Assembly (NCBI GenBank): GCA_017431105.1
Contig: JAFRLS010000034.1
Coordinates: 124,001 to 188,000, forward strand
Reading direction: 5' to 3'
Source of the DNA: Candidatus Saccharimonadota bacterium
Lineage (GTDB): Bacteria; Patescibacteriota; Saccharimonadia; Saccharimonadales; Saccharimonadaceae
DNA length: 64,000 nucleotides
The notes under the pieces: model-generated
Database searches by the model: none
Told to the model about the DNA's origin: nothing
What the model saw: only the letters and a program-made list of their open reading frames with translations
Made by a program: the position numbers and the translations under genes
Shown: piece by piece, positions 26,314 through 34,660 of the stretch
Numbering within the stretch: position 1 is the first letter of the stretch
Layout: each line of letters starts with the position of its first letter

Positions 26314-27223
26314 AACTTTAGTTTCGGTAGTAATACCAGTGTGGAATATTGAAGAGTACGTAGAAAAGTGTTTGCGGTCCTTAGTAAAACAAAGTTACTC
26401 CAATCTGGAAATTATCGTAGTGGACGATGGTTCAACTGATAATTCTGGTAAAATTTGTGATGATATTGCAAGAGAGAATAAAATGGTTAGAGTTTTTCAT
26501 ACTAAAAATGGCGGGTTATCTAGTGCGAGAAATTTTGGGATCAAGAAGGCAAGTGGAGAAATAATATTTTTAGTAGATGGCGATGATTATGTAAAGAGGG
26601 ATTTTATAAAAAAAATGGTGTCGGCTATGAGCGAGGATGTTGATATTGTAGTGTGTGGGTATAATGAAATATTACCAAAGGCAAAGACTATAAGTGGAGA
26701 AGAGGCGACAATAGATTTTCTAGTAAAACAAGAAAACTTAGAAATTGTAGCGTGGAATAAGGCATATAGAAAAAAGTTTTTTAAAAATATTCTGTATCCA
26801 GTTGGTGATAAAAATGAAGATGTGCTCACAACATATAAGCTGCTGGCTATGGCTAGAAAAGTAGCTTATGTAAGGGAACCACTATATGTATATGTTGAGC
26901 GTGGATCTAGTACGATGGCAACCGAAAAAATGGAGGAAAGACTTAAAAATCGCGAGAGGGCAGCAACGGAGGCAATAGAATATTTTTTAAATGATGAAAA
27001 ATTAAAAACAGCAGCAGAAGTTGATTTGCTTTTAGCAAAATATGCTTACATAGATGCGTCGATAAAAAATAAAATTGATAGGGATTTTTTGAAGATAAAT
27101 ATTGAGTGGATTAAAAAAAATAAAAAGAGGTATTATAAAAATGTTTTTTTGACTAACAAGTTGAGATTTTACAATTTATTAGTCAGTGTCGGACTTTACA
27201 AACTATTTAGGACCATAATTTAA
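26303..27223 (+). CDS. GT2 family glycosyltransferase
   Basis: The 306-aa protein opens with VSVVIPVWNIEEYVEKCLRSL, has the nucleotide-sugar motif VDDGSTDNSGKICDD and GGLSSARNFGIKKASG, and the DXD-type VDGDDYV near 92. This is a typical capsule or teichoic-type GT2 with a C-terminal helical tail and no transmembrane domain. It starts 11 bp inside galE, so it is translationally coupled. Its end overlaps the convergent ABC ATPase by 17 bp. Confidence 0.92.
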   Translation: MKDETLVSVVIPVWNIEEYVEKCLRSLVKQSYSNLEIIVVDDGSTDNSGKICDDIARENKMVRVFHTKNGGLSSARNFGIKKASGEIIFLVDGDDYVKRDFIKKMVSAMSEDVDIVVCGYNEILPKAKTISGEEATIDFLVKQENLEIVAWNKAYRKKFFKNILYPVGDKNEDVLTTYKLLAMARKVAYVREPLYVYVERGSSTMATEKMEERLKNRERAATEAIEYFLNDEKLKTAAEVDLLLAKYAYIDASIKNKIDRDFLKINIEWIKKNKKRYYKNVFLTNKLRFYNLLVSVGLYKLFRTII

Positions 27224-27983
27224 GATAAGCGTCAGCAACTTTGTTTGGCGTACCGTCTTTTAGAATTTTTCCGTCGTCGATAAGAATGGCACGGTTACAA
27301 AATTTGCGTACATTATCCATAGAGTGAGTGACAAGAATGACAGTTTGATTCTTATTTTTGAGCGAGGCAAAGTACTCGTTGCATTTTTGTTGAAAAGCGG
27401 CGTCTCCAACGGCGAGCACTTCATCGAGTAGCAAAATGTCGCCGCGAGCGCGAATAGCGATAGAAAATGCAAGTCTAACTTGCATACCACTAGAATAATT
27501 TTTAAGTTTTTGATCTTGAAATTCTTCGAGTTCAGCAAATTTCCAAATATCATTGTACATAGTTTCCATTTCTTTGTTGGAAAAACCAAGTAAAGCGCCG
27601 TTCATATAGACGTTTTCGCGGCCAGTTAATTCTGGGTTAAAACCAACGCCGAGCTCAATGAAGGGGACGAGATTACCATTGATAGTGACCTTGCCTTTTT
27701 CTGGATAATAAATTCCGGCGAGAATTTTAAGTAGGGTGGATTTACCAGAACCGTTACGACCGACAATACCGACAAATTCACCTCTTTTGATTTCTAAATT
27801 AAGGCCTTTTAAGACTTTTTGTTCTTTGTAACCTTTGATACCACGAAGGCGATTGAAAAGAGCTTGTTTAAGACCAAAAGCTTGTTCTGTGGGTAATTTG
27901 AAACTCTTATGGAGATCCTTAACATCAATAGCGATATTGCTATTGGTATTGATTTCTATGCGAGTACCGAGAGTACGCCTCAT
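27207..27983 (-). CDS. ABC polysaccharide exporter, ATP-binding subunit (Wzt/TagH-like)
   Basis: The 258-aa ATPase has Walker A GRNGSGKS (near 75), the signature YSSGMQVRLAFS, Walker B DILLLDEVLAVGD and the switch His in VTHS. FVPFIELGVGFNPELTGRENVYMNG-type sequence (LVPFIELGVGFNPELTG) marks the polysaccharide/teichoic acid exporter subfamily. It powers export of a lipid-linked polymer with the permease gene, whose stop overlaps its ATG by one base. The C-terminal carbohydrate-binding domain of some O-antigen Wzt proteins is absent. Confidence 0.94.
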   Translation of the reverse strand: MRRTLGTRIEINTNSNIAIDVKDLHKSFKLPTEQAFGLKQALFNRLRGIKGYKEQKVLKGLNLEIKRGEFVGIVGRNGSGKSTLLKILAGIYYPEKGKVTINGNLVPFIELGVGFNPELTGRENVYMNGALLGFSNKEMETMYNDIWKFAELEEFQDQKLKNYSSGMQVRLAFSIAIRARGDILLLDEVLAVGDAAFQQKCNEYFASLKNKNQTVILVTHSMDNVRKFCNRAILIDDGKILKDGTPNKVADAYLKLWS

Positions 27984-28792
27984 TAGACTTCCTCCGCAAA
28001 GAATTTAGATTTTCTACGAAAGATAATGGCTCCAGTAATTAACATAACAATAACAAATATTATTGGGATAATTACAAGTGGGCTATTGAGGTAGTTCCAA
28101 GTTGTAATTGTTTGATCAGTGATGAGATTAAAACGAATATCTTGTATGGCTTGAGCAATCGGGTTTAGTAAAATGACTTTGGCAGCCAATATGCTAGATG
28201 TGGCAACCATGGATATTGGATAAATGATTGGGACGGCATAGAAAAGAGCTTGGACTATGACATCCCATATGGAAGTAATATCGCGATATTTAACGTTGAT
28301 AGAACCAAGTAAAAAAGCAATGCCTAGAGAAAGGAGATAAAGCTCAGCGATAGCAGGTATGGCGAGGAGCCAATTCCAACTTGGTGTGACACCATTAATG
28401 AGGGCGAATATAATTATGACCATCAGATTAATGAGCATATTAATGACAGCAGTAAGAGTAGCAGAAACAACAACAATGTATTTTGGAAAGCTGATTTTGC
28501 GAAGAAGGTCGCCACGTACAACGATAGATTGAATTCCTTGGGAAGTACATTCAGTGAAAAAACTCCACATTGTGGTACCACATAGTAAATAAACTGGGTA
28601 GTGAGGAATGTCGTTGCCGATCTTTAAAAGTTTAGCAAAAACTATATATAGTATAGCAAACATCATAAGTGGACGAAGCAAGGCCCACAAATAACCAAGT
28701 ACTGAACCTTGATAACGGAGCTTAAAATCAGTTTTAGTAAGCTCTTTTAAAAGGATTCGATTTTTACGATTCAAGACACGAGGTATATCCAT
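27983..28792 (-). CDS. ABC polysaccharide exporter, permease subunit (Wzm/TagG-like)
   Basis: The 269-aa ABC-2 type permease has about six transmembrane helices. The amphipathic N-terminal segment carries LLKELTKTDFKLRYQGSVLGYLWALLRP, the typical interface region of Wzm/TagG permeases. It forms the membrane channel for the ATPase encoded directly downstream. TAAAAT (28802-28807 on this strand) is 9 nt before the ATG, so the two-gene exporter operon may have a near-leaderless mRNA. Confidence 0.93.
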   Translation of the reverse strand: MDIPRVLNRKNRILLKELTKTDFKLRYQGSVLGYLWALLRPLMMFAILYIVFAKLLKIGNDIPHYPVYLLCGTTMWSFFTECTSQGIQSIVVRGDLLRKISFPKYIVVVSATLTAVINMLINLMVIIIFALINGVTPSWNWLLAIPAIAELYLLSLGIAFLLGSINVKYRDITSIWDVIVQALFYAVPIIYPISMVATSSILAAKVILLNPIAQAIQDIRFNLITDQTITTWNYLNSPLVIIPIIFVIVMLITGAIIFRRKSKFFAEEV

Positions 28793-28857
28793 ACTTTTAT
28801 TATTTTAGCATATTTTGAGAATTTGGGCGAGGTAGGCTATGTGATAAAATACATATT

Positions 28858-30174
28858 ATGAATATGGGAACAAAAATATTAAAATGCTTAGCTATATGGG
28901 TGGGGATAATTGCGGTTTTTATAATGATTTGTCTTCTACTAATCTTTGGCTTATTGAGTAAAGAGAAAGAGTCTGCCGGGGTGGCTAAAACCATTCCTGA
29001 AATGAAGATTGTATTAAAAAATACTACATTAGACGAAATAAATGGGGGGTCGAAGGATATTAAATACGCTGGAAATGAAATGGTTTTGGTCGATGGTGAC
29101 GATGAGTATTATTTTGATGATGTAGAAATTAAGGGGCGTGGTAATGCGTCTTGGTTAATGGACAAGAAGTCATATCGGATTAGGTTATCAGAAAGAGTAG
29201 ATTTGATTGGATTAGGCGAAGTTAAAAAGTGGGGGTTGATTTCTAATAATGTGGATAATAGCTTAATGAGAAATGACCTAGGTCAATTTATTGCAGGTTT
29301 GCTATATGATGATTACCAAATTCATGGAGATTTTGTGAAATTAATAGTGGATGAGAAAAATTTGGGCTTGTATTATATAACCAAATTAGCGTCAATCGGA
29401 AAAAATATGATTGATTTGAAGGGTCAGCTAGGAATCTTGGCGGAAGTAGATAATGCTTATTGTGAAGAGGAAGAGCTTTACAGAAGGTCTCAGACGATGT
29501 CTGACTGCATAACTGCTAAAGATACGGTTGTGGAAGAGAACGTAGAAGAGGCTTTAAATATTTTTATGGGTGACTATAATGAATTTGAAAAAAGTATTAG
29601 CCATGGCGATTTCGAAGTTGCGGCTGAGAGAGTGGATATGGAGTCTTTTGCCAAATATTTCTTATTAAGTGAACTCTCTTCAAACTTGGATGCTTATGTA
29701 ACTAGTTGGTATTTATACAAGAACGATAAGGATGATAAAATTTATTCCGAGATAGGATGGGATTTTGATGGCGCATTTGGAAATAAAGATTGGTGGGGGC
29801 GTGATGAAGGAATTTATTCTCCTATTGGGTTAATGGCACGGATGAAGTATTCGGTTGACGGATGGGATGATACATATAACAATACAAGTAGATGTAAATT
29901 ACTTGATGAAACTTTGATTTCGCCAGTTATATGTTATATGGTGGCTATGCCGAAATTTAGAGATTTGGTCAATGACGTTTATAAAGAAAGGCTTGCAGGA
30001 AAAAAGGAAGAGATAATCTCTTATATTTTGGAAAGGGCAGATTATATTAGGGATGAAGCAATTATAGACAGCAAGCTTTGGGGCAAGGGCGATTTTGATG
30101 AAGAGATTAAATATTTAGTTTGGTGGATGGAAGAAAGAATTAACTATCTTGACGAATTGTTTGGCGGAAATTAA
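28858..30174 (+). CDS. CotH-like (spore-coat kinase family) membrane-anchored protein
   Basis: The 438-aa protein has one N-terminal transmembrane helix (about 9-31) and then an extracellular region resembling CotH: IKGRGNASWLMDKKSYRIRL near 98, VKKWGLISNNVDNSLMRND, and EIGWDFDGAFGN near 302, whose paired Asp corresponds to the CotH metal-binding motif. CotH of Bacillus is a secreted protein kinase acting on coat proteins. In this non-sporulating lineage the target is unknown, perhaps a surface protein. TAAAAT at 28845-28850 is 7 nt from the ATG. The family assignment is by motif; kinase activity is inferred. Confidence 0.82.
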   Translation: MNMGTKILKCLAIWVGIIAVFIMICLLLIFGLLSKEKESAGVAKTIPEMKIVLKNTTLDEINGGSKDIKYAGNEMVLVDGDDEYYFDDVEIKGRGNASWLMDKKSYRIRLSERVDLIGLGEVKKWGLISNNVDNSLMRNDLGQFIAGLLYDDYQIHGDFVKLIVDEKNLGLYYITKLASIGKNMIDLKGQLGILAEVDNAYCEEEELYRRSQTMSDCITAKDTVVEENVEEALNIFMGDYNEFEKSISHGDFEVAAERVDMESFAKYFLLSELSSNLDAYVTSWYLYKNDKDDKIYSEIGWDFDGAFGNKDWWGRDEGIYSPIGLMARMKYSVDGWDDTYNNTSRCKLLDETLISPVICYMVAMPKFRDLVNDVYKERLAGKKEEIISYILERADYIRDEAIIDSKLWGKGDFDEEIKYLVWWMEERINYLDELFGGN

Positions 30175-30189
30175 CTATGGCTAGTGAAA

Positions 30190-31485
30190 TTATTGTTTGG
30201 CGCGTTGTTTAGAACGAACATAGGAAATACGCCAGCGGAGATGAACGAGGTGAAGCCAGAACTTTTCCTGGAGAGTTGGTTTTGGACCAAGCCAAGATTT
30301 GAGATTTTGGTAGGAAGTTTGCCAATTTTGCCAATTGGTAGCTACAGTGCGCATGGTGCTACTGTCGGTGCCGGAGTTATAAATATATAATGGTGATAAT
30401 GTATGGGTGATTTCGCCCTTAGCCTTTTTTAAATAATCGAGAACAAATTTAGTGTCTTCGGCAAAATTGAGGGTTTTATCAAAGTGGCATTGTTTGGCGA
30501 TTTCGGCACGGTACAGTTTGTTAACTGATGAATACATGCGACCATCTATGGCAAGGAGATATAGAATATAAGCGGCTTTAGATTCGTGCTTGTGACGAGA
30601 GCGGATTGGGTTAATATATACATCGCTAGCAGTTTTTTGACGGATGCGTTTATAATGGATGCCGCAGACGGAGAGGGAAGTATTGTCAGAATATATAGAG
30701 AGTAATTTCTCTATGAAAGTATTTTTAATTTCGTCGTCTGAATCTACGAAACCAATGTATTTACCAGTGGCTTTAGTGAGGCCGGTATTTCTTGCCGCAG
30801 ATTGGCCTTGATTCTTTTGGTGGACAACTTTGATGCGTTTGTCTTTTTTGGCGAAGTCATCGGAAATCTTACCGGAATTATCTGTGGAACCATCATCAAC
30901 TAAAATGATTTCGAGATTTTGATAAGTCTGGCCGATGATGGAATTTAAACATTTTGGGAGGTATTTACCAGTATTGTAGATCGGAACGATAACCGAAACT
31001 TTTGGGTTAGAGGCGAGAACGTCGCTGGGAATAGCCGTCGTTACAGAATTACCAAAAACGAGTTTATCGTAAAAGAGATAATTTAGAACCATGGTAACTA
31101 GAGTGGTAAAACAGAAGATGCCGGTACTTTCGACAAAATCATAATCAAAGGGAATATGTAAATTAGTAGAAATACTATGTGCTAGCTCGTAAACTGGCTT
31201 GCAAAAACCAAATAACCAAGTGAAAAATGGTGCTATGATTAAAGCCGAAATACCATTCCAAACGAAAAACATAAAAACGCCATGTTTAGTGACTGGACGT
31301 TCTTTCCAGGTTATTTTGGAGTGTAGAAAGTAGGCTAAGATAGTAGCAAGGACATAGGAAATGATACTGTCGAGCCAGAGTAGCTCGTTCCCATTAAAGA
31401 TGATGCGAGCAAGGAACGTGTAGATAGAAAAGTTGAAGATAGCAAGGATGGTGCCAATAATGGTGAATTTTCCTATACGTTTCAT
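30190..31485 (-). CDS. GtrA-like flippase domain fused to GT2 glycosyltransferase
   Basis: Residues 1-140 of this 431-aa protein have four hydrophobic helices and the GtrA features (KFTIIGTILAIFNFSIYTFLAR, YVLATILAYFLHSKITWKE). GtrA is the proposed flippase for polyprenyl-phosphate glucose. From about residue 160 a GT2 domain follows, with KVSVIVPIYNTGKYLPKCLNSI, LVDDGSTDNSGKISDD and FVDSDDEI. Fusion of the two gives a candidate load-and-flip or flip-and-transfer protein. TATAAT (31494-31499 on this strand) is 8 nt from the ATG. The short opposite-strand ORF inside its 3' end is not real. Confidence 0.9.
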   Translation of the reverse strand: MKRIGKFTIIGTILAIFNFSIYTFLARIIFNGNELLWLDSIISYVLATILAYFLHSKITWKERPVTKHGVFMFFVWNGISALIIAPFFTWLFGFCKPVYELAHSISTNLHIPFDYDFVESTGIFCFTTLVTMVLNYLFYDKLVFGNSVTTAIPSDVLASNPKVSVIVPIYNTGKYLPKCLNSIIGQTYQNLEIILVDDGSTDNSGKISDDFAKKDKRIKVVHQKNQGQSAARNTGLTKATGKYIGFVDSDDEIKNTFIEKLLSIYSDNTSLSVCGIHYKRIRQKTASDVYINPIRSRHKHESKAAYILYLLAIDGRMYSSVNKLYRAEIAKQCHFDKTLNFAEDTKFVLDYLKKAKGEITHTLSPLYIYNSGTDSSTMRTVATNWQNWQTSYQNLKSWLGPKPTLQEKFWLHLVHLRWRISYVRSKQRAKQ

Positions 31486-31502
31486 ATGGTTTTATTATAA
31501 CA

Positions 31503-32870
31503 TTACAGTTCACAGAAGGTGACGTCTTTGTCATAGATTGGTTGGGCGACCCACCAATTAACTATGAAATTAGCTTGAGAAAGGTCGATGATGGGTATAC
31601 GAGTGGGAGCAGTGCGTTCGTAATCAATGCAAATGGCTTTGGTGTCTGAAGTTTTTATTTCTTGGAGGATTTGAGAAGCTTGGAAGTGATATTTAATTAA
31701 TAATACAGTGTGTATTAATAAAATTATGGTGGTAAGAATAGCGATTAATATGCCGAGTGGTTTAGAGTTGATGTGCGGGACAAAAAGCTTAATGATTATG
31801 ATGATACCGGCTAAATAGGCGGGAATAAACAAACGGAATGGAGCTTCGATCAGAGAGGCTCCTAAAATATGAATGACTATAAAGATACTGAAAACGATAA
31901 TGGCATCAACGGTATTTTTTGAGAGGGATAGTAGATGAGTTTTAGTAAAAAGGGCGCGACGATGTTTGGCAAAAATAAAGCAAGCAATGAAGACACACAG
32001 TAACGGTATTATAACAATGCCGAAGTTATAGATCACATGCCAGATTAATTTGGGGATGTTATTAAATATTTCTGAGAGCGCTATGTAATCATATGGTGCC
32101 TCATTAGTGTAGTGATTGATACCGCTACCGGCAAACCAACAAATACAAAAGCCAACAATAGTGCCAAGTAGACCAGCAAAGAACCAAAGCGGTGGGCGAG
32201 TAAGTTTTTTACGTTTAATAATTACATAAATGATAACTGTAATAAGAAAAGCAAGTGGAGTGATGGTAGCGGCCATGCCAAAATATATTCCAAGCAATAA
32301 CATGCCTAGGCTCAAAAGTTTTAGATGTTTAAGTGGTGGAGTTTTCCGAACAAGTTTTAAATACGGAATAGCAAATAATAAAGTGACAAGGGCAAGCGGA
32401 ACATAATTATGAATCATAGAAAATTCGCGGTAGAACGTGTAGCCAAATGGAGTAATAATAAAAGCAACAAAAGTGGCACAGAAGATGAGGGCATCTTTAA
32501 TAATCAATTTTGGTCTACGATTTAATATGAGATATGTAGCGAGATAGAATACGATGGCGGCAAGAGCTACATCGATAATACGAAAAATTGTGTCTATACC
32601 AAAACTATATTGATAGTCATAAAAATTGATGGCCGACCAAGCGTACATATCAGTGATGCGACTATTAAAATTGAAGGCATTTTTTGCGTCCTCGATGACG
32701 TTAATTTCGATGCCATTTTGTAAGTTGCCAGCACCTTGGAAAATATCTTCGCCTGAAGTAGTAATGAGGAAGTAAGAGACTATAAAAAATATGATTGGCA
32801 ATAAATACAAAATTATAGAAAATAGTTTAGATTTAGTAAATCTTTTAGGACTTTTAGATCTCCGCCCCAT
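31503..32870 (-). CDS. Polytopic membrane protein of the glycan locus
   Basis: The 455-aa protein has about ten transmembrane helices. The first outward loop after the initial helix is long (about residues 35-80) and polar. Resemblance to the other multi-helix proteins at 22364 and 34657 is in overall layout, helped by the short DYQYSFGID segment; no firm signature was seen. A GT-C glycosyltransferase or polymer-handling role is possible. TATAAT (32877-32882 on this strand) is 6 nt before the ATG. It lies directly upstream of the GtrA-GT2 fusion gene with a 17-bp gap. Confidence 0.8.
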   Translation of the reverse strand: MGRRSKSPKRFTKSKLFSIILYLLPIIFFIVSYFLITTSGEDIFQGAGNLQNGIEINVIEDAKNAFNFNSRITDMYAWSAINFYDYQYSFGIDTIFRIIDVALAAIVFYLATYLILNRRPKLIIKDALIFCATFVAFIITPFGYTFYREFSMIHNYVPLALVTLLFAIPYLKLVRKTPPLKHLKLLSLGMLLLGIYFGMAATITPLAFLITVIIYVIIKRKKLTRPPLWFFAGLLGTIVGFCICWFAGSGINHYTNEAPYDYIALSEIFNNIPKLIWHVIYNFGIVIIPLLCVFIACFIFAKHRRALFTKTHLLSLSKNTVDAIIVFSIFIVIHILGASLIEAPFRLFIPAYLAGIIIIIKLFVPHINSKPLGILIAILTTIILLIHTVLLIKYHFQASQILQEIKTSDTKAICIDYERTAPTRIPIIDLSQANFIVNWWVAQPIYDKDVTFCEL

Positions 32871-32909
32871 TACTTTATTATAGCATGCCTATGGTATAAT
32901 ATATGGTGT

Positions 32910-33869
32910 ATGAATAGAGTGGTTTCGGTGGTGGTGCCAGTGTTTAATGAAGAAGCGGGGATTGTCGATTTTTTGGATGAACAACTTTTACCGGTGGTGC
33001 GTGGGCTAAAGTATGAAATTGAAGTAGTTTTGGTAAATGACGGGTCTAGTGACAAAACACTTGAAAAAATTAATGGGTGTAAACTAAAAAATAAAATAGA
33101 TTTCAAATTGATTTCGTTAGCACGGAATTTTGGTAAGGAAATTGCTTTGACTGCCGGGGTAAACCATGCAAGTGGCGATGCGGTAGTTATGATTGATGCA
33201 GACGGCCAGCATCCAGTGGAGATGATCCCGAGGATGATTGAAAAGTGGGAAGATGGTGCACAAATTGTGACTGCAGTAAGAGATGAAAACACTACGAAAC
33301 ATAAACTTGGTTCGAAGTTTTATTATGCGATGATGAGGACGTTTGGGAATAAAGACGTAGTAGTGGGGGCAATGGATTTTAGATTGATTGATCGTGGCGT
33401 GGCAGATGAGTTTAACAAATTTACTGAGCGGAATAGATTAACTAGGGGTTTGGTTGACTGGATTGGCATACCGCAAACATATATTAAAGTGAAGACAAAG
33501 GACCGAACAAGCGGCAAACCAACTTACAGCACGAAAAAATTAGCAGCGCTAACGATGGATAGTCTAGCTTCTTCATCGCGGACACCACTGATTATTTTCG
33601 GATATATAGGTATGTTTATTACTATCATCTCGCTAATTTTGGGGTCATTTATTTTGATTCAGCAATATATTTTGGGTGACCCGTTGAAACTGGATTGGAG
33701 TGGGGCAGTGGCAATGAGCGTATTTGTATCATTTTTGGTAGGGTTAGTGTTAATATCGCAGGCGATTACAGCGCTATATATCTCACAGATTCATACTGAA
33801 GCGAAGGGTAGACCACTATATATTATTAATAAAAGGCAGTCGATGGGCATTGATAAGAAGAAAAAATGA
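32910..33869 (+). CDS. GtrB-type GT2 polyprenyl-phosphate glycosyltransferase
   Basis: The 319-aa protein starts VVSVVVPVFNEEAGIVDFLDEQL. It has LVNDGSSDKTLEKI, SLARNFGKEIALTAGVNHASGDAVVMIDADGQHPVE with the DXD-like DADGQ motif, and RLIDRGVADEF. Two transmembrane helices at about 230-290 complete the DPM/GtrB architecture. It should transfer a hexose from a nucleotide donor to undecaprenyl phosphate. TATAAT at 32895-32900 is 9 nt from the ATG. The next gene overlaps by 4 bp. Confidence 0.93.
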   Translation: MNRVVSVVVPVFNEEAGIVDFLDEQLLPVVRGLKYEIEVVLVNDGSSDKTLEKINGCKLKNKIDFKLISLARNFGKEIALTAGVNHASGDAVVMIDADGQHPVEMIPRMIEKWEDGAQIVTAVRDENTTKHKLGSKFYYAMMRTFGNKDVVVGAMDFRLIDRGVADEFNKFTERNRLTRGLVDWIGIPQTYIKVKTKDRTSGKPTYSTKKLAALTMDSLASSSRTPLIIFGYIGMFITIISLILGSFILIQQYILGDPLKLDWSGAVAMSVFVSFLVGLVLISQAITALYISQIHTEAKGRPLYIINKRQSMGIDKKKK

Positions 33870-34660
33870 AAAAAGTATTATTAAGTTTTGATATAGAGGA
33901 GTTTGATTTACCCAAAGAACATGGCGCGGAAATTTCGCTTGATGAAGGAGTGAAGGTATCGGCAGAAGGCTTGGAAAAAATTTTGGAATTGTGCAAAAAA
34001 CGTGAAGTAAAGGCAACGTTTTTCTGCACTGGTAATTTTGCCCTGAAAAGACCAGATTTGATAAGACAGATTGTAAAAGATGGACACGAAGTGGCGTGCC
34101 ATGGGGTGGATCATTTTAATCCGAAATCTACGGATGTAGTTGAATCGAAAAAAATAGTAGAAAAGGTGGCTGGGGCGAAGGCCGTAGGATATCGGCAACC
34201 GCGAATGTCCCCAATTGATTATAAAGAATTATCAAAATGTGGATATAAATATGATTCTAGTGTAAATCCGGCTTTTATTCCGGGGAGATATAATCATTTG
34301 AATACGCCAAGGACGCCATTTATGCGAGAGGATGTTTTAGAAATACCAACATCGGTGGCGACATTTGTGAGAGTGCCATTATTCTGGTTAGCCCTACATT
34401 TGTTTCCGGTAAGAATGTATGTGCGAATGGCGAAAATGTCCATAAAAAAGACAGGATATTTTACGACTTATTTTCATCCATGGGAGTTTGTTAAGCTTAA
34501 TGGTTTTATGAACGTGCCGAAATATATTAAGCGAAATAGTGGAGATAAATTAGTACGACGTTTAGAACAGGTGATAATTAGCCTGAAACAATCTGGGTAT
34601 GATTTTGCAACTTATGACGAGTTTGTTGAAAAGTATTATAGTGCGGAGGACAAAAAATGA
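33866..34660 (+). CDS. Polysaccharide deacetylase (NodB homology domain)
   Basis: This carbohydrate esterase family 4-type protein of 264 aa starts LLSFDIEEFDLP, where D9 and neighbouring acids fit the first catalytic/metal motif. It has ATFFCTGNFALKRPDLI, then the HEVACHGVDHFNP metal-binding His motif near 73-85 and YRQPRMSPIDY as the Arg motif. A C-terminal TYFHPWEF carries a further His. No signal peptide is evident, so it may act on lipid-linked intermediates inside the cell. It overlaps both neighbours by 4 bp in a gtrB-deacetylase-gtrII unit. Confidence 0.9.
   Translation: MKKVLLSFDIEEFDLPKEHGAEISLDEGVKVSAEGLEKILELCKKREVKATFFCTGNFALKRPDLIRQIVKDGHEVACHGVDHFNPKSTDVVESKKIVEKVAGAKAVGYRQPRMSPIDYKELSKCGYKYDSSVNPAFIPGRYNHLNTPRTPFMREDVLEIPTSVATFVRVPLFWLALHLFPVRMYVRMAKMSIKKTGYFTTYFHPWEFVKLNGFMNVPKYIKRNSGDKLVRRLEQVIISLKQSGYDFATYDEFVEKYYSAEDKK

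Noticed and set aside
30184-30390. 68-codon plus-strand frame after the CotH-like gene
   Set aside because: It overlaps the 3' end of the GtrA-GT2 fusion on the opposite strand, where conserved glycosyltransferase coding is clear; no promoter or ribosome site.
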